Of a DNA stretch of 64,000 nucleotides, positions 10,880 through 23,200 are shown one piece after another. The DNA lies in NCBI RefSeq assembly GCF_012489685.1, contig NC_080043.1, forward strand, positions 30,536,743-30,600,742, read 5' to 3'. The translations under genes were made by a program, and so were the position numbers. Source of the DNA: Lotus japonicus. Taxonomy: Eukaryota; Streptophyta; Magnoliopsida; Fabales; Fabaceae. Positions within the stretch are counted from its first letter, which is position 1. Each line of letters opens with the position of its first letter. The notes beneath the pieces were generated by a model. It worked only from the letters and a program-made list of their open reading frames with translations, searched no databases and was not told the origin of the DNA.

Positions 10880-12868
10880 AACCGCATATGAGGGATTATC
10901 TACCATGTAATTGGTAGGAAATGCGGCTGCATTGGATTAGAAACAAATTGACCGAGCCTCCAATTGACTGCATAACAAAGATCAGGCCTAGTTATCAATA
11001 ATTATAATTAGGTTCTTATTATTTTAATTATCAAATTCCTATTGATTATCCTCTAATCATGCGCTTGTCTTTTGTCCAAGAATAAGTCGATAGACTTTTG
11101 ACTAAAGAATGGGTCCATAACAGATTTACAAAATCTGAATAATTAATATCATAAGAACCTAATTATTATTGTTGATACTAGTGTTAGTGAGAAGAATATT
11201 CTTTTTTATTAGGAAATTGAAAACTATAATAAAGGTGAAAGATATATACAGTAAATTTTTGGGTTAAAATATATAACAGTCCCTGAACTTTGAACGCAAT
11301 CTAAAAACCGTCCCTCGCCGAAAAATTATCTGAAATATGTCCTCGTACTATCAAAAACAAATTTGACCCATCCCTCCGGCCGCCTTAGCTCCGGCAAGAG
11401 CCATTTTTTATTTTTACCCATCCCTGAACTTTGAGCGAAATCTGAAAACCGTCCATTTTTTATTTTTATTTTTTAAAATTAAAATTCCCTAATTTCTAAG
11501 AATTAACTCTACCTAATTTGAAAATTCTCTAATTTCTAAGAATTAAAATTCCCTAATTTGAAATATGAACTTTGAGCAAAATCTGAAAATTCCCTAATTT
11601 CTAAGAATTAAAATTGCAAAATTTTTCTAACAACAACAAGAAGAAGACGATGTTGTTGTTGGTGGAGGAAATGAGATGAAGATGAAGATGAAGAAAGAAG
11701 AAGAGAAGAGAAACAAGATCTGAAGGAGAGAGAACTTGGGAATTGTGGTTAAATTGGGATGAGTTAGGGTTAGATTAAGGGATTTGTGGTTAAATTGGGA
11801 ATTCAGGCTTAGATTAAAGGGTATTAGATTTAATTCTTAGAAATTAGGGAATTTTAATTTAAAAATAAAAATAAAAATAAAAAAGGGACGGTTTTCAGAT
11901 TTCGCTCAAAGTTCAAGGATGAGTAAAAATAAAAAATGGCTCTTGCCGGAGCTAAGGCGGCCGGAGGGATGTGTCAAATTTGTTTGTGATAGTACGAGGA
12001 CGGATTTCAGATAATTTTCTGGCGAGGGACGGTTTTCAGATTTCGCTCAAAGTTCAGGGACAGTTATATATTTTAACCCTAAATTTTTTCCTACTCCAAT
12101 TTGATCTAAGAATTTATTTCTCAAAAGCAGAGATAGCCTCTGTCCCTATGATCTCTCCACCCCTCTCTCAAAAGGTTTCTTCTTTTCATAAAATCATTAT
12201 TTTTTGTTGTGTATGTGTTCTTTACTTTTTTTAATTACAAATTAAATGAAACTCTTAGGAGTTTCTGATGAGCTTAACCTAATTTATTTCTTATTTATAT
12301 AGAAATCGTAAAAAAAACTTTTTCGTCTTCACTATTCTCAATACTAAACGTAATTTGTAGAAAGGGATATTTAAACATTCCATAGTAAGGTTAGGAATGT
12401 AATATTCTCATGTTCGGTGCAAGTTTCAAAAAAATTATTCCAGGTATTATAGATTCTTAGGCATGCAATTTGCATTGTTTTCACCAAATTTTATTCCCAT
12501 GTTCAAGGATGAGTATCTTACATTCCCATGGGAATGGAAGTTATTTTCCAAAAAATTTTTTTGGTTCATTGGAAAATACTAACTTTTCTTTTTCAAATTT
12601 TATATTTTTAAATATTTGTTATAAATAAATTTAAAGAACATACTTGAGAATTGAATTTATTGACCAAACAATTTTTAAAAGATGCTCTGGAATAACATTA
12701 CCATCATAATATTCCTAATAATAAGATTCCTGGGTTAATTTTCTAAAACTTGTAACAAAGGCAAAGACAACAAAGTGAAAATAATATGGAACATTTGAAA
12801 TAACAAATCAAAACAAGAAAACAAATCCAAAACAAACAAGACAATGAGTAACCTAAACCTTAATTGTT
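10880..12868. other. 3' flank of P450 copy B with insertions
   Basis: This spacer is homologous to the 3' flank of copy C (14696-15384), including TTGACCGAG, GCATAACAAAGATCA and the AATATTCTTTTTTATTA stretch. It differs by a Mutator-like element at 11261-12079 and by a second AT-rich block at about 12348-12757 that is absent from the copy C flank. No gene was seen. Confidence 0.65.
11261..12079. mobile_element. Mutator-like fold-back MITE with long inverted repeats
   Basis: 819 bp beginning GGGTTAAAATATATAACAG and ending ATATATTTTAACCC, with inverted arms of roughly 250 bp (for example CTCGTACTATC against GATAGTACGAG). It is flanked by the exact 9-bp direct repeat TAAATTTTT (11252-11260 and 12080-12088). 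The paralogous flank of copy C near 15000 preserves the empty site with one copy of that 9-mer. A 9-bp duplication and long inverted repeats are diagnostic of Mutator-type elements. The centre is purine-rich and non-coding. Confidence 0.9.
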
Positions 12869-14611
12869 TTAGTTATAAATCCATGTGGCATTCACACATT
12901 TGGCAGAAAGACAAAGAGGATTCTTCTTGTGTTGAGTAATTCCAGGTAACATTTCAGTATCGATGTCTTCCATTTCCAACCCATGTGGTAGTTTCCAATC
13001 AAAGGAATAGATAAGATTAGCAAGGATAAGTTCCAGTGTTGCAACCGCCATAGGCATACCTGGACAAATTCTACGACCTGCTCCGAAAGGAATCAGTTCA
13101 AAATCAAGCCCTTGAAAATTTATAGAACTGTCTAAGAATCTCTCAGGGTAAAACTCTTCTGGATCTTTCCAAATCTCTGGATCTCTATGAATTGCCCAAG
13201 CATTCACATACACCATTGTCTTTGCTGAAATGTGATACCCATCTATAATGCAATTCTCATTTGATTGTCTTGGCACAAGGAGTGGGGCTGGTAGTTGCAA
13301 TCTCAGTGTCTCTTTTATCACTGCCTTTAAATATGGAAACTTTTGAACATCATCTTCATCTAAGAGTTCCTTTTTATCTCCACCAAAGTTTCTAAGTTCT
13401 TCTTGCAGTTTCTTCATCACTCTTGGGTTTTTTATTAGGTTCGTCATAGCCCAAACTATTGTCGCTGCAGTGGTTTCTGTACCAGCGACAAGCATGTCCT
13501 GTAATGAAAATCACCAGTTATGTAATCGTTGATTGCAAAAAAGTTTCATTTTTGTAACTATTTTTGGAACATTGTAGAATCAATACTATTGTACCCAGTA
13601 TGAAACCCTAGTGCAAAAACTAGTTTGTTAGAAAGGTAGTAACAAACCATAATTGATCCATAAGGAGTTCAAGTTTAAAAATAAATTAAAATTAAAGAAG
13701 AGTAAAAAATTAAGACAATGTACCATGAGGACCCCCTTGATGTGATTTGAAGTGAGATTAATTGAAAGGGACTTCTGTTTCTTGAGTCGAAGCAACACAT
13801 CAACTATATCCTCTTCCTCTGGTTTCTGTCTATTGGGATCCATGTGTTCATCAATGACATCTTGGTACAACTTATCCATCTCCTTGAAAATTTGTTCCAA
13901 ACGTGCATGCATTCCTGTGAGTTTATCGATCCAACCCACGAAAGGAATATAATCTGATACAAAGAAAGAGGCCAGCATGGCCTGAAACTCATGCATCAAA
14001 TCATGGAACCTACTCCCCTCTGTTCCTTCATACCTCCTCCCGAAGGCAATCCTGCACATTATAGTGCTTGAGAGAGACATTTGTATCGCACTCAAGTTTG
14101 TAACAACCGATGAAGCAGCTTGCTCTGATATTTTTTTGATCATTTGCTTGACCTCAAACTTTCTTATGGAGGAAAAGTTTGAGACACGCTTGCTGCTAAA
14201 GATATGGACAACACAGAGTTTTCTGATTTCTCTCCAAGAAACATTGTATGGGGCGAACACAATATCTGACCTGTTATAGGAAAGTTTCTGCTGGCCATGT
14301 AGGTTAGGTCGATCAGAAAACACAATGTCATTGGTTTTTAGTACTTCCTTGGCAATTTTAGCGGAAGAAACAACAATAGCTGGCCTTAAACCCAGTTGAA
14401 GCGAAAATAGTGGACCATATATCTTTGAGAGTTCCCGTAGTTGCAGAAAAAGAACAGAATTGTTCAGTTGATGAAGATTCCCGATTATGGGAAGGCCTCT
14501 AGGACCAGGTGGACGTGGTGGTTGTTTCTTAAAGGTTATGTGTTTATGGAAGAAGAAATATAGAAGCAGAGGAAAAATAAGGCATAGAACAAGTACAAGT
14601 GGTGACACCAT
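12869..14611 (-). CDS. Cytochrome P450 copy B (CYP71 clan, CYP83-like), intact
   Basis: Exon 1 (13724-14611, 296 codons) and exon 2 (12869-13498, 209 codons plus stop) give a 505-residue class II microsomal monooxygenase, normal length for the family. An N-terminal hydrophobic anchor precedes the hinge PPGPRGLPIIGN (about 32-43). The I-helix AGTETT (301-306), K-helix E359/R362, YPERF and haem loop PFGAGRRICPG with ligand Cys441 are all present. The donor is ATG|GTACAT, the acceptor CAG|GACATG, in the usual CYP71 intron position (phase 0). The protein should sit on the ER and use electrons from P450 reductase. Resemblance to legume CYP83 proteins suggests specialised metabolism of a small hydrophobic substrate, but the substrate cannot be read from sequence. 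It shares promoter and 3' flank with copies A and C. Confidence 0.93.
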
Positions 14612-14689
14612 TGTAATTAACGTCGCCTATGACCCACTATGAAGAGGAAGAGAATTCACGGTTACACAACAGACCTCAGCTTAGAAGAA

Positions 14690-14695
14690 TATATA
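14690..14695 (-). promoter_or_regulatory. TATA box of P450 copy B
   Basis: TATATA lies about 80 bp upstream of the ATG at 14611, next to a CCTCAGCTTAGAAG block that is conserved in position in the other two copies. Confidence 0.5.
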
Positions 14696-15384
14696 AGAAA
14701 TTGACCGAGACTCCAATTGACAGCATAACAAAGATCACGGCTAGTTATCAATAATAATAGTTAGGTTATTATTATTTTAATTATTAAATTCCTATTGATT
14801 CTCCTCTAATCATGTGCTTGTCTTTTGCCTACGAATAAGTCAATAGACTTTTGACTAAAGAATGGGCAGATTTACAAAATCTGAATAATTAAAATAATAA
14901 AAACCTAATTATTATTATTGATACTACTGTTAGTAAGAAGAATATTCTTTTTTATTATGAAATTGAAAACTATAATAAAGGTGAAAGATATATACAGTAA
15001 ATTTTTTCTTACTCCAATTTGATCTAACAATTTATTTCTCAAAAACAGAGATAAAGCCGTGTGTCCCTATGATCTCTCCACCCCTCTCTCAAAAGGTTTC
15101 TTCTTTTCATAAAATCATTATTTTTTGTTGCGGTTGTGTCCTTTACTTTTTTTAATTACAAATTAAATGAAACTCTTAGGAGTTTCTGATGATCTTAACT
15201 AATTTATTTCTTATTTATATAGGAATTTTAAATTCAACCTTTTTTTGTGGTCACTATTTTCAATACTAAACTCAAAATTACAGACAACAAAGTGAAAATA
15301 ATATGGTACATTTTTAATTACAATTAAAAAAGAAAAAATTGAAAATGAAACTCCAAACCAAACAATAGAATGAGTAAGCTAACC
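14696..15384. other. 3' flank of P450 copy C, directly abutting the copy B promoter
   Basis: AT-rich spacer homologous to 10930-11250 plus 12080-12345. It retains the uninterrupted site (CAGTAAATTTTTT near 15000) for the Mutator-like insertion seen downstream of copy B. No gene recognised. Confidence 0.7.
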
Positions 15385-17806
15385 TTAATCATTTTTGCTA
15401 CAAATCCATGTGGCATTCACACACTTGGCAGAAAGGCATAGAGGAGTCTTCTTGTGTGTAGTAATTCCTGGCAACATTTCATTATCGATGTCTTCCTTCA
15501 CCAACCCATGTGGCAGTTCCCAATCAAATGAATAAATAAGATTAGCTAGGACAAGTTCCAATGATGCAACGGCCATAGGCAAACCTGGGCAGATTCTACG
15601 ACCAGCTCCGAAAGGAATCAGTTCAAAATCTAGGCCTAGAAAATTTATAGAACTATCTAAGAATCTCTCAGGATAAAACTCTTCTGGGTCTTTCCAAAAT
15701 TCTGGATCTCTCTGAATTGCCCAACCATTCACATACACTAATGTCTTTGCTGGAATGTGGTATCCATCTACAATGCAATTTCTATTTGATTGTCTTGGCA
15801 CAAGGAGTGGGCCTGGTAGGTACAATCTCAATGTCTCTTTTATCACTGCCTTCAAATAAGGAAAATTTTGAACATCATCTTCATCTAAGAGTTCTTTTTT
15901 ACCTCCTCCAAATTTCCTAACTTCTTCTTGAAATTTCTTCATCACTCTTGGGTTTTTTATTAGGGCAGTCATAGCCCAAACTATTGTGGCTGCAGTGGTA
16001 TCCGTTGCAGCTACAAGCATGTTCTGCAATGAAAATTAATAGTTAAGCACTTGTTTACTGTAAACATTTTTTAGTAACAAATCAAGTGTAGCACTTAATA
16101 GAATCAATACGATTGTACCCAACATGAAACTCTAGTGCAAAAAGCCAAAAATTAGTTTGTTAGAAAGATATTAACAACTAAAATTGAGCCTTCATCAGTT
16201 CTGAATGGGATAGGACTGGTTTGTTTGGCATGCTAGCGACAAATAGTTGTATTGCAGCTAACGCCTTTGGCCTTGTCCACTCCTCAAATCAAGAGTATTC
16301 CTCTTCCTAAATAATTGAGTATTAATCTACTTCTAAAGCGTATAAATCCGTAGGAAGAGCGAGAGGATTAATGCTTAAGAGACGTCGTGTAAGAGCAGAT
16401 CTTGGATAGCGGCACATCCTCAAACTAACCATTTCCAGTATGTTTCCAAGGCAAAATCCTGGAGATGCCCCCTCAAAATGCCCTAACATGAACATTTTGT
16501 GGGATGTTTTTGAGTTTTTACCAACTCCACCAAATAGGGCCATACAGTGCCCGCTATGACTGCTATTTCCTATGCTTTACCTGACAGCATCCCCTAGAGC
16601 AGGGGATTTGGTTACAATTTGAATTTGGTGTATGTGAGTCTTCATGGATTAAGCTCTTTAAATAAATATGCTTTCTCATCTATAAGTATGAAGAGAGAGA
16701 TAAGCACAATATTTTACCTTGAGAATGTCAGGTCAATGCGAGGATCTGATCCAAGATGGATTCAACTATTAATATCTATGTACTCGTTGAGTACAAGAGA
16801 ACATTTTTGTATGTAGTGGTTTTACCCATATTCTTCTACACAATTAATTGATGGTTTAAATACTTATTAAGTTAACCAAAAATTAAAGGAGAGAAGAATC
16901 AAGACAACATACCATGAGGATACCCTTGATGTGATTCAAAGTGAGATCAATTGAAAGGGAATTCTGTTTCTTGAGTCGAAATAAGACATCAACTATATCC
17001 TCTTGCTCTGTTTGTTGTCTATTGGGATCCATATGTTCATCAATTACATCTTGGTACAACTTATCCATCTCCCTGAAAATTTGTTCCAGGCGTGCATGCT
17101 TTCCTGTGATTTTATCAATCCAACCCATGAATGGAATGTAATCTGAAACAAAAAGAGTGGCTAGCAGGGCCTGAAACTCATGCAGCATCTCATGGAACCT
17201 ACTCCCCTCGGTTCCTTCATACCTCCTCCCAAAGGCAATCCTACATATTATAGTGCTTGAGAGAGACATCTGTAACTCACTCAAGTTTGTAACAACCGAT
17301 GAAGCAGCTTGCTCAGATATATTTTTGATCATTTGCTTGACCTCAAACTTTCTTATGGAGGAAAAGCTTGAGACCCGCTTGGTGCTAAAGATATGGAGAA
17401 CACAAATTTTTCTGATTTCTCTCCAAGAATCATTGTATGGGGGAAACACAATATCTGACCCGTTATAGGACAATTTTTGTTGGCTAAGTAAGCTGGGTCG
17501 ATCAGAAAACACAAGATCATTGTTTTTTAGTACTTCCTTGGCAATTTTAGCAGAAGAAACAACAATAGCTGGTCTTAAACCGAGTTGAAGGTAAAATAGG
17601 GGCCCATATATATTTGAGAGTTGCTTTAGTTGCAGAAAAAGGACAGAATTATCCAGCTGATGAAGATTTCCGATTATGGGAAGGCCTCTAGGACCAGGTG
17701 GAAGTTGTGATGCATTCTTAACGGTTCTGTTTTTATGGAAGAAGAGCAGTAGAAGCAGAGGAAGTGTTAGGCTTAGGCATAGAACAAGTAAAATTGGTAA
17801 CACCAT
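15385..17806 (-). CDS. Cytochrome P450 copy C (CYP71 clan, CYP83-like), intact
   Basis: Exon 1 (16913-17806, 298 codons) and exon 2 (15385-16023, 212 codons plus stop) encode 510 residues. The donor ATG|GTATGT and acceptor GCAG|AACATG match the sister genes; the intron is 889 bp. Features in order: hydrophobic anchor, hinge PPGPRGLPIIGN, I-helix AATDTT, K-helix ETLR, YPERF, haem loop PFGAGRRICPG with Cys443. The first I-helix residue pair is Ala-Ala rather than the more usual Ala-Gly of copy B, which may affect oxygen activation or substrate fit. It is nearly identical to pseudogene A, so A and C form the younger pair. The role is inferred as a microsomal monooxygenase of specialised metabolism; substrate unknown. 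Confidence 0.93.
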
Positions 17807-17865
17807 TATGTCCCCTTCCCTGTAGCCAACTATGAAGGGGAAGTGAACACAAACCTCAGCTTGAC

Positions 17866-17873
17866 TATATAAT
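17866..17873 (-). promoter_or_regulatory. TATA box of P450 copy C
   Basis: The minus strand reads ATTATATA about 60 bp upstream of the ATG at 17806, adjacent to the conserved CCTCAGCTT block seen upstream of all three P450s. Confidence 0.5.
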
Positions 17874-18470
17874 AAACCGTACTTATCCTTACAGATTCAA
17901 ACAATAAACATATCACACTTACATACATTTCATTTTTCTCGCTATCGTTATCTTTTTATTGTAAATATATATCACATTTATTACTTTTCTATCTTTTTTT
18001 CTTTCTAATTCTGAGTGTCTGTCGGGCTGTAAGTGTGCGGATGTCCATCATTACTCTATAGTAAAACATGGTGTACACGTGTGAGCGTGAGAGTGTGCAA
18101 GTGTGTAGTATTGTCAACGAATCACAGGAGGGGCAAACTATATACGTCTCTTAGCCATTGTAGATATTTTTTTGTCAATCAAGTAATCAAGTTCGATTAA
18201 TTAGAAACGTCCATCTGACTATCTGAGGTCATCTACCACGTTAGTTAGTGATAGTAGGAATCTGAAATGTGTGGAAGTGGATGTGTGAGAAGAAGATATT
18301 TGGTTCGGATGGGACAAATAGTTAAGCCAATCCCTTATGGTTTTGACTCCCTTTGGTTGAATAATGTTTGAAAATATGAAATTGGAAAGGTAGCAACTTG
18401 TTACTCTAACAAAGTGATTTGAAATGTGTTGTTTTTCTGATTTTAGACTTTTAACGGTAGACCAAACAAA
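17874..18470. other. Upstream region of P450 copy C
   Basis: Spacer sharing blocks with the upstream region of copy A (7105-7540), such as the stretch around GTGAGAGTGTGCA and AAACTATATACGTCTCTT. This is the probable distal promoter. No gene was recognised. Confidence 0.5.
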
Positions 18471-18478
18471 CTTCTAGT

Positions 18479-19391
18479 CAATGTTCTGAAAACCGAACCG
18501 GACCGGCCGGTTCAACCGGTTTGACCGGGAACCGGGGCCACGACCGGTCCGGAACGACCATTAAACCGGAGCAATTGGAAACCGGCTGAAAACCGGTGAA
18601 CCGGACAAAAACCGGTGAACCGGTCAGTCAAAACCGGTAACCCGGTTCAGTCTGGTTCACAAAACCGTTTCAAATAGCATTGTTTCTGTCCAAAAAGGTT
18701 TTTCTTTCTGGAGATGAGGTGCACAGAAAGTCAGTATTAAAGGTGAAATAAAAGTGTATTGGAGACTTGGAGTAGAAAATAAGAGAAAAATGGAATACAT
18801 CCTCTCTCTTGTATGTGAAGATGATTGCAACTTTCACATTTTTTCTTTGATTGCTTCCTCTGTTACAAAGAGAAAACGATGAAGAGGCACACAAGAAAGA
18901 AAAAGGTTGGTGGCTGCACAAGTTCCTACTCTACCTACCATATATGAGTGCATCAATTTTTAGGTTTTAATATGGGCTTGTTTGTTGGGCTTTATAACAA
19001 AGCTACTTTCCTTAAAAAGGGTGCCATTTGACGGAAAAAGCAAAACAATGAGTCTGCTTGGACAAAACCAAATTGTTTTGCTTTCATTATATTTTTTAAA
19101 ATCTGGCTTCAATTAATTTTTTTAAAGATAAATCATTGTTATCCTTTTTTTAAAAGCATTGCTATCAAATAGTTAAATTTAAAGTGAATCATAACTTTCA
19201 GATCATACATATATTTTTTTAATTTATAGATATCATACTTATTATTAAATATTATTTAATGTTATATAAAGTCTTAAGAAAATGTCATTTAATTATTACC
19301 GGTTCGACCCCGATTCAACCCCGGTTGAACCTTTAAACCTTAAACCACTAGCTTGACCGGTTTAATGACCGGTCCGGTTTTCAGAACATTG
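18479..19391. mobile_element. hAT-type MITE with perfect 8-bp target duplication
   Basis: 913 bp opening CAATGTTCTGAAAACCG and closing CGGTTTTCAGAACATTG, flanked on both sides by CTTCTAGT (18471-18478 and 19392-19399). The subterminal regions are crowded with ACCGGT palindromes. Eight-base duplications with CA...TG ends fit the hAT superfamily. The interior has no transposase. Confidence 0.9.
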
Positions 19392-19399
19392 CTTCTAGT

Positions 19400-19670
19400 A
19401 ATTCAAGAGTTAAAGCTAACTAAACTATGCATCCGCTCCAAACTCAGCCTCACTTTCATCATTGTTTTCATCTATTAATGACAACGATGAACTTGTTCGC
19501 TCGTGTCATTATAAAAGAAATATTTTTTATTCTGCATTTGATATGCAGCTGCTTGAATTAATTAAACAAACAGATCTCATGTAGAGGCAGTATTAATTAA
19601 ATAAAAGATCTCATGAAGAGGCATTGATACTTATAATTAGTTTAGCCTTATATAATAAAGAAAATTTGGT
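19400..19670. other. Spacer before the LINE
   Basis: AT-rich sequence without a recognisable gene. The 5' edge of the LINE is placed at about 19671, where LINE-type reading starts; no target duplication was identified. Confidence 0.4.
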
Positions 19671-20111
19671 GATGAAGCTTGGGTTGAGCCCTGATTGCTA
19701 ATCCTGATGCTCTATGGGCCTGGGTGATAAGGAGGAAGTATGCGTGTAGTGATAAACATCTCCCCACTATTCAAAAGCGGAGTTTAAGGTCGCGTGTGAG
19801 GAGGGCCACTCGAGGTACTTGGGATGAGTTGAATAAGCACCTGCGGTGGCGCCTGGGGGATGGAAATTCAGTCAGCTTCTGGTTTGACAGATGGCTTCAT
19901 TCTGGGACTGTTCTATGTGACGTTGTTCTGGGGCCAATTCAAGTCATTGATGAAGTGAAGAGTGTCTCAGATTACTTTGACCATCAGAGGTTTGGTTGGA
20001 GGTTGTCTCAGTTTGTGGATCTTCTCCATCCTTATATTGTGGCTGAGATTCTTACCATGTCCCCTCCAACTCTTGACATTAACAAGGATCACGTGATTTG
20101 GGATCTCACTG

Positions 20112-20124
20112 TGGTATCAAGAGC
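20112..20124 (+). other. Primer binding site of the Copia element
   Basis: TGGTATCAAGAGC is close to TGGTATCAGAGC, the initiator tRNA-Met complement used by many plant Copia elements. Its position two bases inside the target duplication is abnormal. Confidence 0.75.
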
Positions 20125-20271
20125 TCACCGATCAGGAGCCTGTGGTGGTGCGTGGGCGGTGCAAGGTAGTGCTGCGGCGGCGCAAGGAGTTCCAGTGGTG
20201 GAGCTCAAGGCAGAGATCAACGGGTTGAGAGAACTGAAGAGAATTCAAGAAGAATCGAAGAACAGAGGGCG

Positions 20272-23200
20272 ATGTCAAGATCGAATTCGCTTCCGATGAA
20301 TCTTCCTACTCTCGATGGGAAGAATTATGATCATTGGAGTGTCCAGATGAAAGCAATTTTCGGATTCCAAGAGTGCCTTGAGGTTGTTGAATCTGGGTTT
20401 GAAAAAATCACTGAATCTTCTTCTGAAACCCAGAAATCTGCACACAGTGAAGCCAAGAAGAAGGATTGCAAGGCAACTTTCTTGATTCATCAGTGCGTTG
20501 ATGCTGCAAATTTTGAGAAGATCTCAAAGGCAAAATCCTCAAAAGAAGCATGGGAGATATTGGAGAAAAGTCATTCTGGGTTGGCAAAGGTGAAGAAAGT
20601 TAGACTCCAGACGATGAGGAGGCAATATGAACTGCTTCAGATGGAGGAGCAAGAATCTATTGCAGAATACTTCACCAGAATCAGAAGCTTGACCAACCAA
20701 ATGAAGACCTATGGTGAGAGCATGCCAGATCAAGGAATTGTTGAAAAGGTACTCAGAATCCTTACTCCTAAATTTGATCATGTAGTGGTAGCAATAGAGG
20801 AATCTAAGGACACTGAAACTCTCAAGATCGATGAGTTACAAGGATCCTTAGAGGCACATGAACAAAGATTTAAGGAGAGATCAGGTGATAGGGAATCTGA
20901 ACAAGCTTTGAGTGCTCAATGGAGAGGAAAAAATAATTCTGGGCAGAATGATAAGAAGAAAGACAAGGGAAAATGGACTGGGGATAAGAGGAATGATGGT
21001 GGAGGATCAAGCTCACAAGAGCAAAGATCTCAGAAGTCAAATTCTGATTCAAGTCATGCCAAGAAAGGTGGAAACCAGAACAATGGGAAACAGAAGAAGG
21101 ATAAGAGCAAGATCCAGTGTTTCAAATGCAGAAATTGGGGGCATTTTGCTTCATAATGCAAGCAAAAGAAGGCTACCCGAGGCAAGGAAGAGGAAGCCAG
21201 ATTAGCCAAAGATGATGATTCAGATTTTGATGAGGTTCTGTTGTTAGCAAGGTGTGAAAATCCAGATTTGAACACTGAAGAATCTGAGAGCAAGATGCTA
21301 ATGGTGACTACCAAGAATGACCAGAATGCTTCCAACAACTGGTATCTTGACACAGGGTGCTCCAATCATATGACTGGGCACAAGGAGTGGTTTGTATCCA
21401 TTGATGATTCTGTGAAGACAAGGGTGAAATTTGCGGATGATAGCTTCATTCGTGCAGAAGGAATTGGGAGGGTGATGTTCCAGAGGCAGAATGGAAAAAC
21501 TTCCTACATTGCAAATGTCTTGTATGTGCCTAAGATGAAGAACAATCTTCTCAGCCTAGGCCAGCTACTTGACAAAGGGTACAGGATGAGGTTAGAGGAC
21601 AGAATGCTAAAGGTTTTCAACAAGAAGCGGATTCTGATTCTCAAAGCACCACTCTCACAGAACAAGACATTCAAGGTTCCCCTTCACATCAAAGATCACA
21701 AGTGTTTGGAGGCAGTGGCTGATGAATCATGGAAGTGGCATCACAGATTGGGTCACCTCAACTTCAGGAGCTTGGAACAGATGAGCAAGGAAGGATTGGT
21801 GACTGGACTACCTCACATCAAATCACCAACTGAATTGTGTGATGAATGCATGACAAGTAAGCAGTCCAGAAACTCTTTTGTTTCACATATACCAACTAGA
21901 ACTACTAAACCATTAGAAGTTGTATATAGTGATGTGTGTGGACCTTTTGAGGTTCAATCTATTGAAGGGAATAGATACTTTGTGACTTTCAAGGATGATT
22001 TCACAAGGAAGTTATGGGTGTATCTCATTCAGAAAAAGAGTGAAGTCTTTGGAAAATTCAGAAGCTTCAAGACACTTGTAGAGAAACAATGTGGTGAGAA
22101 GCTGAAGCTGCTGAGAAGTGATGGAGGAGGGGAGTATGTTTCACATGAGTTTTCTGATTTCTGTGAAAAGGAAGGCATCACACATGAGGTGATTGCCCCA
22201 TACACTCCTCAGCATAATGGAACTGCTGAAAGAGTCAACAGAACCATTCTCAATATGGCTAGGAGTATGCTGAAGACTAAAAAGCTTCCCAAGAAGTTCT
22301 GGGGTGAAGCAGTGGCTACTGCAGCCTACATTCTGAACAGGTGCAGTACAAAAAGGCTGAAGAACATGACACCAGAGGAGGCATGGTCAGGAAACAAGCC
22401 AAGTGTGAAGCACTTTAGGGTGTTTGGCTCAATTTGCTATAAGCATGTCCCTGATAATAAGAGGAAGAAGTTGGATGATAAGGGTGAAAGATTGATTCTC
22501 CTAGGATATCATTCAACAGGTGCTTATAAGGTGTTTGACCCTGCAACTGGTAGCAGTTCATTTAGTAGAGACTTGAGGTTTGATGAGTCTCAACAATGGG
22601 ATTGGAGCTCAGATACAACAGCTTCAAGGAAAGTCTCTTATCTAGACTTTGACAGTGGTCAGGAAATTACAAGTGGTGAAGGTACTGCCACTACTACTTG
22701 TACTCAGAGACCTCAAAGGGAAAGACAATTTCCAGCTAGATTGAGGGATTATGAGGTGTTCCCTGATTCCACAATCACATCTGAAGGTGATTTTGTGCAC
22801 ATGGCTCTCTTAGCTGAAATGGAACCAGTGACTTTTGAGAAGGCAGCTAAGGAACCTCACTGGATTGAAGCTATGAAGGAGGAGATCAGATCCATTGAGA
22901 AGAATGGCACATGGGAACTCACTTCATTACCCACTGGGAAGAAGGCTATCATAGTAAAGTGGGTTTATAAAGTGAAATTGAAGCCAGATGGGACAGTGGC
23001 TAAGTACAAAGCCAGGCTAGTGGCCAAAGGTTTCTTGCAAAGACCAGGGTTGGATTTTGATGAGGTCTTTGCTCCTGTGGCAAGGATAGAGACAGTAAGG
23101 CTAGTTATTGCAATTGCAAGTTCTCAGAAATGGTCTCTATGCCAGATGGATGTTAAATCTGCATTCTTGAATGGTCCACTGGATGAGGAAGTGTTTGTAT

